A stretch of 64,000 nt of DNA. Source: Saccopteryx bilineata. Taxonomy: Eukaryota > Chordata > Mammalia > Chiroptera > Emballonuridae. Positions 34,228 to 43,854 of this stretch are shown here, piece by piece; position 1 is the first letter of the stretch; every line of letters begins with the position of its first letter. Location: the NCBI RefSeq assembly GCF_036850765.1, contig NC_089492.1:200972276-201036275 (forward strand), read 5' to 3'. The notes under the pieces are model-generated. The model was not told the origin of the DNA and did not search any database. It saw nothing but the letters and a program-made list of their open reading frames with translations. The translations under genes were made by a program, and so were the position numbers.

Positions 34228-34730
34228 GCTGTAATCCATTTTTAATTTGTACTTCTATCTCATCTTCTATATATAAAAATGGTTTACATTCTTTTACCAA
34301 GGTGTAAGCTTTATTAAATATTCTACAAGTAGTACTTAAATATTTTTCTTTCATCATATCTATTACTTTTGTTATTGAATCCTGATCAAATTTTTTAAAA
34401 ATTCTCTTTACAAATGTTATAAGCTTTTGATGAAAAATGTTCTTTTATTTTTTCCTTAAAGAAGCTTGTTGTACCTCTTTATTTTTCCTTGATGCCTCAA
34501 TCTGAAAACATTTTCATTCTTTTGACACATGAACACTTCACTCTTTTATGTAGTCATATTTTGCACAATGCTCATAACCAACTTTTTATTAGAAATTACC
34601 AACTCATCATATTTCACTTTAAAATTGTTATATTGTTGCACTGTCCAGTATTCAGGAAGACTATTTAATTTTGAAGTTGTTATTGTTTTTTATTTCAGTA
34701 ATTGACATGCTGCTTTCTTCAGGTTGGAGT

Positions 34731-34920
34731 CTGCTGAAGGCCCGCGGTCAAGGCACATATGAGAAAGCAATCAATGAACAACTAAGGTGTTGCAACGCGC
34801 AATGAAAAACTAATGATTGATGCTTCTCATCTCTCTCCGTTCCTGTCTGTCTGTCCCTGCCTATCCTTCTCTCTGACTCACTGTCTCTGTAAAAAAAAAA
34901 ATAAATAAATAAATATAAAA
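34731..34920 (+). repeat. tRNA-derived SINE, family B, 5'-truncated
   Basis: Only the 3' half is present, from CTGCTGAAGGCCCGCGGTC to a (TAAA)n tail. The 8-bp duplication GTTGGAGT lies at 34723-34730 and 34921-34928. It interrupts the transposase N-terminal region. Confidence 0.92.
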
Positions 34921-35190
34921 GTTGGAGTAGTTGTTCTTGTGACAGTTTTGTACCATCCAAGGCCAATTCTGATATAACAGATTCTGATTTTGGTTTCTTA
35001 TTGAAATAAATTTGTCAAGCTCTGTTGCTTTTTCATTCTCTTAAAGGCTAGTGCAAAAAAAAATTAAAAATGTTTTATTTTAACATATTATAATAATATT
35101 TATTTATGGACATTAATACTCTTTATCAAAGATTATAAGACATTGTACATAAACTTATTAAAAAGGGTATGCATCAATAACCAAGGAAGG

Positions 35191-35580
35191 CCTGATCAGG
35201 TGGTGGCACAGTGGATAGAGCGTTGGACTGGGATGCGGAAGACCCAGGTTCGAGACCCCGAGGTCCCCAGCTTGAGCGCGGGCTCATCTGGTTTGAGCAA
35301 AAGCCCACCAGCTTGAACCCAAGGCCACTGGCCCCAGCAAGGGGTTACTTGGTCTGCTGAAGGCCCGCGGTCAAGGCACATATGAGAAAGCAATCAATGA
35401 ACAAGGTGTTGCAAGGCACAACGAAAAACTAATGATTGATGCTTCTCATCTCTCTCTGTTCCTGTCTGTCTGTCCCTGCCTATCCCTCTCTCTGACTCAC
35501 TGTCTCTGTAAAAAATAAATAAATAAATATTAAAAAAATTAAATTGTGCTACCATGGACCTTTTAAAAAAAAAAAAAAAA
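35191..35580 (+). repeat. tRNA-derived SINE, family B, with an extra 3' tail
   Basis: Full-length plus copy starting CCTGATCAGGTGGTGGC. After its own (TAAA)n end at about 35522 it carries about 35 bp of foreign sequence (ATTGTGCTACCATGGACC) and a second A-tail, all inside one perfect 12-bp duplication AACCAAGGAAGG (35179-35190 and 35581-35592). Confidence 0.93.
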
Positions 35581-35592
35581 AACCAAGGAAGG

Positions 35593-35930
35593 ACATATAA
35601 TAAAGAGTGCAAAGTTTTATAACATATTATTGCAATCACCAGAAGAAGTTATAGAATTTAAAGAATAGGCAATAATTAGGATGGAAAGAAAAAGGAAAAA
35701 TTGTAAAAGATAAGCTAATAGCTGGTACAAGACAAAAATATTACAAAAATGAGCTGGTATTGCTCAAGTAGAAAAAATATCATGATTCAAACAATATGTA
35801 TAAACTACATCAGCATCAGTATTTACAAATAAGGTATTTCAAGAATAAAGGACAAATATATAAGGGAACAAATGAATATATAATCACAGAGCATGGAAAA
35901 AATAAAAAGTACCAACAATGGGGCCCTGGC
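35593..35930. other. AT-rich sequence, nothing recognised
   Basis: May be non-coding interior of the family 2 hAT element. No coding signal is present. Confidence 0.35.
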
Positions 35931-36014
35931 TGGCTAGCTCAGCATTAGAGTGTTGGCGTGGTGTGTGGTAGTCCCAGGTTTGAATCCCGGCCAGGGCACA
36001 CAGGAGAAGTGCCA
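35931..36014 (+). repeat. tRNA-derived SINE, family A, truncated by L1
   Basis: Only the head is present (GGCCCTGGCTGGCTAGCTCAG..GGTTTGAATCCCGGCCAGGG), after which L1-like 5' sequence follows. Confidence 0.65.
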
Positions 36015-36659
36015 CTTGCCTGGTGACCAGGGAGCGAGGTGTGTTGAAAAGACCAGCTTATCTCCCAAGTGGAAAGGAAAGAGAGAGGGACAGACTATGA
36101 GGGGTTAAGGAATGCAGGAGACGATCTAAAAAAAAAAAAAAAAAAAGCTGACTCATCTGTGCTGGAGGCGGCCATAGCTAGGGGAGGGACTGATCCTTCC
36201 CCACAAAACAGTACTGAATTGCTTCCAGATCAGAGATCTCCAGACATCTCTCCAGCTACAATCAGCGCAACAAGACACAGCTGAAAACAAAAAGTGGGGA
36301 GGAGAGGCAGTAACTCAGGTCTCCATGGAGATCTAAGATACACCTCCCCCTACTGAAGCTGAGAAAACACCCTGCCCCCAGAGAGATTAGTTGGTGGAAG
36401 AGGCCTTCAGAGTCTCAAGTTACACCCACCGCATTCCTGGATACAGTTTCAAGGAAGCCCCCTGCTGAGATCAGTGAACAAGACTATCACCTGTTAAGAA
36501 AACAAACAAATCAAGACTTCAAAGCTGCCCAAATCCAAAAGTGGATTACAAAAAATAGCTGATACCAACCCAAGAAGACCTAGAAATAACACAACTGAAA
36601 ACTGGAGTCAGACAACACCAAGCCTAGATTCAACCAACTCTACAAACAAAACACAGACA

Positions 36660-37525
36660 ATGAGAAGACAAAAAAGTGCAATCCAAATGAAACCTTCAGG
36701 AGATGAACTGAATGATATGGAAATAACCAAACTTCCAGGTGCGGAGTTCAAAATAATGATTGTAAGGATGCTTAGGGATCTTAGAACAACAATGGATGGT
36801 CATTATGAACACCTAAATAAAGAAATAGCAAGTATAAAAAAGAATCAGTCGGAGATGACAAATACAATACAGAAATAAAGACCACAATGGAAGGAATTAA
36901 AAACAGGATAGATAGAGCTGAGGATCGAATCAGCAAGTTGGAGGACAACTGGAATGAAGGCATGAAATCAGAAAAGAAAAAAGAAAAGAGACTCAAAAAG
37001 TCTGAGGAAACTCTTAGAGAGCTCTGTGACAACATGAAGAGAAATAACATCCGCATCATAGGGGTTCCTGAAGAAGAAGAAAAAGAACAAGGGATAGAGA
37101 CTTTGTTCCATCATATCATAGCTGAAAACTTCCCTAAATTAATGCAGGAGAAACTCTCACAAGTTCAAGAAGCACAGAGGATTCCATTAAAGAGAAACCC
37201 AAAGAAACCTACACCAAGACACATCATAATTAAAATACCAAAGCTAAGCAATAAAGAGAAAATATTAAAAGCTGTAAGAGAAAAAAAAGCTATCACCTAC
37301 AAAGGAGCCCCCATAAAGATGGCATCTGACTTCTCAACAGAAAGACTTGAGGCCAAAAGGGAATGGCAAGAAATATTCAAAGTAATGCAGAACAAGAACC
37401 TACAACCAAGACTACTTTATCCAGCAAGGCTATCGTTTAAAATCGAAGGAGAAATAAAAAGCTTCCCAGACAAAAACAACTCAAGGAATTCATTACAACC
37501 AAACCAATGCTGCAGGAAATGTTAA
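36660..37525 (+). pseudogene. L1 ORF1 (RNA-binding chaperone), frameshifted
   Basis: ORF1p coats L1 RNA as a trimer. Two frames make it up: 36660-36878 (N-terminal, start of the coiled coil) and 36887-37525. The second holds the coiled-coil end (ISKLEDNWNEGMKSEKK), the RRM-like start (NNIRIIGVPEEEE) and the C-terminal domain (GAPIKMASDFSTERLEAKREW). The break near 36876 is a stop or one-base shift inside the coiled coil. Confidence 0.9.
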
Positions 37526-37596
37526 GGGGCCTGTTGTAAACAGATCAAAGTGGGAAAAAAATATAGCAAAAAAGGAATACAGCTTTAAAGAATAAA

Positions 37597-40500
37597 ATGA
37601 AAATAAACAAGTATATATCAATAATAACCTTAAATGTAAATGGATTAAATGACCCAATCAAAAGACATAGGGTAGCTGCATGGATAAGAAAACAGGACCT
37701 GTACATATGCTGTCCACAAGAGAAACATCGTAAAACAAAAGATACACATAGATTGAAGGTAAAAGGATGGAAAAAAATATTTCATGCAAATGGAAATGAA
37801 AAGAAAGCTGGGGTAGCAATACTTATATCAGACAAATTGGACTTTAAAATAAAGGATATAGTAAGAGATAAAGAAGGCCACTACATAATGATAAAGGGAG
37901 TAATCCAACAGGAAGATATAACTATTATACATATCTATGCACCTAATATAGGAGCACCTAAATATATAAAGCAGACTTTGATGGATTTAAAGGGCGAGAT
38001 CAACAGCAATACTATAATAGTAGAAGATTTCAACACCCCTCTAACATCACTAGATAGATCCTCAAGAAAGAAAATTAACAAAGAAACAGCAGACTTATTG
38101 GACACACTAGATCAACTCAATTTAATAGATATCTTCAGAACCTTTCACCCTAAAGCAGCAGAATCTACATTCTTTTCAAGTGCTCATGGTACATTCTCTA
38201 GGATAGACCACATGTTAGGGCACAAAAGTGGTCTCAACAAATTTAAGAAGATTGAAATCATATCAAGCACTTTCTCCGATCACAATGGCATGAAAATAGA
38301 AATAAACCACAACAGAAAAGTTCAAAAATTCTCAAACACATGGAAACTAAATAGCAGGTTGTTAAATAATGAATGGATTAAGAATGAGATCAAAGAAGAA
38401 ATAAAAAAAATTCCTAGAAACAAATGACAATGAGCATACAACAACTCAAAATTTATGGACACAGCAAAAGCAGTAGTGAGAGGGAAGTTCATAGCACTAC
38501 AGGCACACTTTAAGAAGCTAGAAAAAGCTCAAATAAAGAACTTGACCCTACATCTAAAAGAACTAGAAAAAGAACAGCAAGTAAAGCCCAAATATAGTAG
38601 AAGGAAGGAAATAATAAAGATCAGAGCAGAAATAAATGACATAGAGGCTAAAGAAACAATACAAAGAATCAATGAAACTAGGAACTGATTCTTTGAAAAG
38701 GTAAACAAGATTGATGAACCTTTAACTAGAATCACCAAGAAAAAGAGAGAGAGGACTGAAATAAATAAAATTAGAAATGAAAGCGGAGAAATAACAACTG
38801 ACACAACAGAAATACAAAATATTGTAAGAAAATACTATAAAGAACTGTATGCCAAAAAACTCGACAACCTAGATGAAATGGACAAATTCCTTGAAACATA
38901 CAATCTTGCAAAAATCAATCTGGAAGAGGCCCTGGCCGGTTGGCTTGGTGGTAGAGCGTCGGCCTGGCATGCGGAAGTCCCGGGTTCAATTCCCGGCCAG
39001 GGCACACAGGAGAGGCGCCCATCTGCTTCTCCACCCCTCCCCCTCTCCTTGCTCTCTGTCTCTCTCTTCCCCTCCCGCAGCCGAAGCTCCATTGGAGCAA
39101 AAGATGGCCCGGGCGCTGGGGATGGCTCCTTGGCCTCTGCCCCAGGCACTAGAGTGGCTCTGGTCGCAACAGAGCGATGCCCCAGATGGGCAGAGCATTG
39201 CTCCCTGGTGGGCGTGCCGGGTGGATCCCGGTTGGGCGCATGCGGGAGTCTGTCTGACTGCCTCCCCGTTTCCAGCTTCAGAAAAATACAAAAAAAAAAA
39301 AGGAAAAAAAATCAATCTGGAAGAATCAGAAAACCTAAACAGACTGATTACACCAAATGAGATTGAAACAGTTATCAAAACACTCCCAACAAAGAAAAGT
39401 CTGGAGCCTGATGGCTTCACAACTGAATTCTACAAATTTTCAAAGAAGAACTAACTCCTATCCTTCTCAAACTATTTCAAAAAATTCAAGAGGAAGGAAG
39501 ACTTCCAAGCTCCTTTTATGAGGCGAGCATAATTCTGATTCCAAAACCAAGCAAAGACAACACAAAGAAAGAAAATTATAGGCCAATATCTCTGATGAAT
39601 ATAGATGCTAAAATCCTCAACAAAATATTAGCAAACCGGATCCAACAATATATGGAAAAAATCATACACCACGATCAAGTGGGATTTATTCTGGGGAGGG
39701 AAGGCTGGTACAATATTCGTAAATCAATCAATGTGATTCATCACATAAACAAAAAGAAGGAGAAAAACCATATGATAATTTCAATAGATGCAGAAAAAGC
39801 ATTTGATAAAATCCAGCGCCCATTCATGATCAAAACTCTCAGCAAAGTGGGAATACAGGGAACATACCTCAACATGATAAAAGCTATCTATGGCAAACCC
39901 ACAGCCAACATCATACTCAATGGACAAAAATTAAAAGCAATCCCCTTAAGATCAGGAATAAGGCAGGGGTGCCCCCTTTCACCACTCTTATTTAACATAG
40001 TCCTGGAAGTCCTAGCCACAGCAATCAGACAAGAAGAAGAAATAAAAGGCATTCAAGTTGGAAAAGAAGAAGTAAAACTATCATTATTTGCAGATAATAT
40101 GATATTGTATATAGAAAACCCTAAAGTCTCAGTCAAAAAACTACTGGACCTGATAAATGAATTCAGCAAAGTGGCAGGATATAAAACCAATACTCAGAAA
40201 TCAGAGGCATTTTTATACGCCAACAATGAACAGTCAGAAAGAGAAATTAAGGAAACAATCCCCTTCACTACTACAACCAAAAAAAAAGGTACCTAGGAGT
40301 AAGCTTAACCAAGGAGACTAAAGACTTGTACTCGGAAAATTACAAAGCATTGATAAAAGAAATCAAGGAAGATACAAACAAGTGGAAGCATATACTGTGC
40401 TCATGGTTAGGAAGAATAAACATCATTAAAATGTCTATATTACCCAAAGCAATCTATAAATTCAACACAATACCAATTAAAATACCAATGACATACTTCA

Positions 40501-41691
40501 AAGATATAGATCACATATTACAAAAATTTATATGGAACCAAAAAAGAACACAAATAGCCTCAGCAATCTTAAAAAAGAAGAATAAAGTGGGAGGTATCAC
40601 ACTTCCTGATATCAAGTTATACTACAAGGCCATTGTACTCAAAACAGCCTGGTACTGGCATAAGAACAGGCATATAGATCAATGGAACAGAACAGAGAAC
40701 TCAGAAATAAACCCACAGCTCTATGGACAACTGATATTTGACAAAGGAGGTAAGGAAATACAATGGAGTAAAGACAGCCTCTTTAACAAATGGTGTTGGC
40801 AAAATTGGACAGCTACCTGCAAAAAAATGAAACTAGATCACCAGCTTACACCACTCACAAAAATAAACTCAAAATGGATAAAAGACTTAAATGTAGACCG
40901 TGAAACCATAAGCATCTTAGAAGAAAACATAGGCAGTAAGCTCTCCGACATCTCTCAGAGCAATATATTTGCTGATTTATCTCCACGGGGAAGTGAAATA
41001 AAAGACAGGATAAACAAAGGGGACTATATCAAACTAAAAAGCTTTTACACAGCTAAAGACAATAAGAACAGAATAAAAAGACAAACTACACAATGGGAGA
41101 ACATATTTGACAATACGTCTGATAAGGGGTTAATAACCAAAATTTATAAAGAACTTGTAAATCTCAACACCAGGAAGACAAACAATCCAATCAAAAAATG
41201 GGAAAAAGAAATGAATAGACACTTTTCCAAAGAGGACATACAGATGTCCAATAGGCATATGAAAAAATGCTCAACATCACTAATCATTAGAGAAATGCAA
41301 ATTAAAACCACAATGAGATATCACCTTACACCAGCCAGAATGGCACTCATCAACAAAACAACACAGAATAAGTGCTGGCGAGGATGTGGAGAAAAGGGAA
41401 CCCTCCTGCACTGCTGGTGTGAATGCAGACTGGTGCAGCCACTGTGGAAAACAGTATGGAGATTCCTCAAAAAACTGAAAATCAAACTGTCTTTTGACCC
41501 CAGCTATCTCACTTTTAGGAATATTCCACAAGAACACCATAGAACGGCTCCAAAAGGAGAAATGCAGCCCCATGTTTGTGGCAGCATTGTTCACAATAGC
41601 GAAGATCTGGAAACAGCCCAAGTGTCCGTCAGAGGACAAGTGGATTAAAAAGCTTGGTACATATATACTATGGAATACTACTCAGCCATAA
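37597..41691 (+). pseudogene. L1 ORF2 (endonuclease and reverse transcriptase), inactive
   Basis: The first part (37597-38427) is the endonuclease, with LNVNGL, QEKH (usually QETH), VEDFNTPL (usually GDFNTPL) and SDHNGM. A stop follows, then linker frames (38455-38688), a SINE insertion at 38928-39307, and the RT (about 39340-40296) with [18 protein letters not shown]. The catalytic FADD box reads FADN (40087-40098). The C-terminal part (40326-41648) ends with the Cys-rich [19 protein letters not shown], and its last codons shift frame to 41494-41691. Active-site loss, stops and the SINE make it non-functional. Confidence 0.93.
38928..39307 (+). repeat. tRNA-derived SINE, family A, in L1 ORF2
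   Basis: Well-preserved plus copy with box A-like TTGGCTTGGTGG and box B-like GGGTTCAATTCCC. A perfect 17-bp duplication AAAATCAATCTGGAAGA is at 38911-38927 and 39308-39324. Confidence 0.96.
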
Positions 41692-42072
41692 GAAATGATG
41701 ACATCAGATCATTGACAATAACATGGATGGACCTTGATAACATTATATGGAGTGAAATAAGTAAATCAGAAAAAACCAAGAACTATATGAATCCATATAT
41801 AGATGGGACATAAAAATGAGACTCAGAGACATGAACAAGAATGTGATGGCAACGGGAGTGGGGGATGGGGGGAGAGGGAATGGGGCGAGGAAGGAGAGAG
41901 GGGGTGGGGGAGGGGAGGGCACAAAGCACAAAGAAAACCAGATAGAAGATGACAGAAGCCAATTTGACTTTGGGTGAGAGGTATACAGCACAATCAAATG
42001 TCAAAATAATCTGGAGATGTTTTCTCTCAACATATGTATCCTGATTTATCAATGTCACTGCATTAAATTTAG

Positions 42073-42103
42073 TAATAATAATAATAATAATAATAATAAA
42101 AAC
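42073..42103 (+). repeat. (TAA)n microsatellite, L1 tail
   Basis: Ten or so TAA units followed by A-rich sequence at the 3' end of the L1. Confidence 0.9.
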
Positions 42104-42109
42104 ACTTTC

Positions 42110-43110
42110 TTTTTTTGCGACTTTAGAAACATTGAAACACAGGGTCTCAAGGAGAGCAGGACACTCAACAAGATTATTACAGAATTTGTATATGAAATGT
42201 GCAGTACTTCCATAACATCGTAAGATACATTGTAAGTAACGTGGCTGTGTTTATAGGATACCAATTTTAAGAACCTGTGCTATGCTCTTTCATTGCTATT
42301 TTGAGGATTTTTGTAATATGGATTCCAAACTGTTGAGTTAAATTCTCTAAGGTAGGTCGAACCAGGGTACAGTACAGGATTCTTAGCACATTAACGTTAC
42401 AAAAATCCTTCGTGAAGCAATAAACAAAACCTAACATTTTGATGCTTTTATTAACAATGCCTTGAGGGCCCTGGCTGGTTGGCTCAGCAGTAGAGTGTCG
42501 GCCCAGTGTGTGGAAGTCATAGGTTCGATTCCCTGCCAGGGCACACAGGAGAAGCGCCCATCTGCTTCTCCACCCTTCCCCTTCTCCTTCCTCTCTACCT
42601 CTTTCTTCCTCGCCCACAGCCATGCTCCATGGGAGCAAAGTTGCCCTGGGCACTGAGGACGGCTCCATGGCCTCCACCTCAGGCACTAGAATGGTTCGGT
42701 TGCAATGGAGCAATGCCCCAGATGGGCAGAGCATCGCCCCCTGGTGGGCATACTGCTTGAATCCCGGTAGGGTGCATGTGAGAATCTGTCTGTCTGCTCC
42801 CCCTCCCCCACTTCTCACTTCAGAAAAATACCAAAAAAAAGAACAATATCTTGAATGTGCAGTGCATCTTTAGGGCATTTCAGCTTGACCTTTACAGGAT
42901 GTGTTGTGTTTGCAGCTGTTTTACCAAGTCTATTATCATCTCAGATACATGGATGGAATCAATCTTAGAGAACAAAGATTTTACTTTTTCAACGTCCTCC
43001 GTTTGATGTGATGATTCCTGAAATTTAAAAATTATTACATTGTTTGCTCTAAGACATCTGCCTTGAAACTCTTGGGATAACATTTTGTCCATGTAGGGTT
43101 ATATCATAAA
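42110..43110 (-). pseudogene. Internally deleted non-L1 LINE: ORF1-like start joined to RT tail
   Basis: On the minus strand, 42842-43092 reads like the ORF1 of jockey/CR1-type LINEs of arthropods. It shows LRANNVIIFKFQES (NNVIIF at 43027-43044), then in another frame RLGK at 42920-42931 and HPVKVKLKCPKDALHI at about 42855-42900. Beyond a SINE, 42262-42475 reads as the end of a reverse transcriptase: KMLGFVYCFTKDF, NVLRILYCTLVRP (LVRP at 42354-42365) and, one frame over, VWNPYY at 42313-42330 followed by RFLK. A further frame to 42110 continues in the way such proteins do (VSYK..). Endonuclease and most RT are missing. The motif order and strand agree, which is why I call one element. The clade is inferred from memory of these motifs. 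It is neither L1 nor the L2 seen at 28115. Confidence 0.6.
42466..42841 (+). repeat. tRNA-derived SINE, family A
   Basis: Full-length plus copy with GGTTCGATTCCCTGCCAGGGC. The 13-bp duplication AACAAT(GC/AT)CTTGA is at 42453-42465 and 42842-42854. It landed close to the ORF1/RT junction of the odd LINE. Confidence 0.9.
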
Positions 43111-43604
43111 CTTTTATAAACAAAGCACAGTGCTTATACTATTGATAAACATCAGTCAGAACATACATTTTCTTCATTTTATTGATACTAAATGACAATT
43201 TCTAGGCGGAATTAATCAATGGCATAGATATGCAGATTAAATACAATTGAATAATGGGTACGACAAACCGGTTTGCCACAGCAAAGTTGTGGACATTCCT
43301 CTATGGCTTCTGAAATGGGCAATAAGATAACCCTTGAAATCTATATTTCTATTGGTTTATTGTGTCCTGGCTTCCTATTGGTTTCACTGTTCAGGGAACA
43401 ACAGTGCTTTCATAATTTCTCGGGGGAATTTTAGGCATAACACAAAGCTGAAACAAATGACAGCTTGTCACCCCCTGGCACTTTTTCTCTTTACGTTATA
43501 TGCTTGTTTACCGAAGTAACAAATGTGAGGAGATTAAAATGTAGTTTTTCATCAAAAAAGTATAATGAGTTTTATGAAATGAATAAATAAATACTATAAT
43601 CATA

Positions 43605-43854
43605 GTTAATTTTTTTCACCTCTGGATGGAATGAACATCACTACAGACGCTTAGAATATGCTGTTGCACATATGAACATTAAAAAAGAGTAAGGAATGTG
43701 GATTTGTGACTTCCACATTGGGCAGCTGCCCAGGTTCCCACCTCAGAGTGCCATTGACTACAAGTGCCATTTTAACAATTGGTTCTCCAAACCCAACAAA
43801 AAATTAGGTATCAGTTCTGCCAAACCAGTGCAAACCAGCTGAATCCCACCCCTG
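43605..43854 (+). mobile_element. hAT family 2, terminal arm
   Basis: Matches the right arm of the deleted element at 17890-18138 (CTGGATGGAATGAACATCAC, GGCAGCTGCCCAGG, ending GCTGAATCCCACCCCTG). It is either the far end of the transposon that begins at 31541 or a separate truncated copy. Confidence 0.75.

Larger units (their letters stand above)
31755..35036 (-). pseudogene. hAT-superfamily transposase, pseudogene
   Basis: A transposase cuts and rejoins its own element's DNA ends. Read from an ATG at 35036 (MKKQQSLTNL) to a TAA at 31755-31757, the parts are in order. A zinc-finger-like N-terminal region lies near 34540-34690 (KYDELVISNKKL). A helical region follows near 34240-34450 (KAYNICKE, TKVIDMMKEKYLSTT). 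The catalytic-region motif IGFCPDGASVMLGRKYGVS is at about 32945-33000. The hAT dimerisation tail follows at 31984-32040 and below (NIVRTIAVSSAEGERGF), with NHTADDAWKK near the end. Stops and shifts break it, and SINEs split it at 34731-34920, 34027-34227 and 33342-34018. The style resembles the hAT group related to host KIAA1586/ZNF862-type proteins; that is inference. Confidence 0.82.
31541..35180 (-). mobile_element. hAT transposon, family 2, with decayed transposase
   Basis: The element starts at CAGTGGTGGGATTCAA (31541), the same end as 16790, and contains a full-length but broken hAT transposase on the minus strand. Its other end is probably the matching arm at 43605-43854, with all intervening insertions nested inside. 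The outer 8-bp flanks do not match (TCAAGAGC against TACCTATC), so the two ends might instead be from different copies. Four SINEs and one foreign MITE have landed inside this part. Confidence 0.75.
36015..42103 (+). mobile_element. Nearly complete L1 retrotransposon
   Basis: It has a 5' UTR (about 36015-36659), ORF1 (36660-37525), ORF2 (37597-41691), a 3' UTR with a purine-rich GGGGGAGGGG tract (41850-41920) and a (TAA)n tail at 42073-42103. The length without the nested SINE is about 5.7 kb, close to full. Both ORFs are broken. The 5' edge is uncertain because it abuts a SINE head. Confidence 0.9.

Noticed and set aside
42892..43092. Idea that this 66-codon frame is a host exon
   Set aside because: Its neighbouring frames continue into LINE-like motifs (RLGK, PVKVKLKCPKDA) on the same strand, which fits a retrotransposon ORF1 better.
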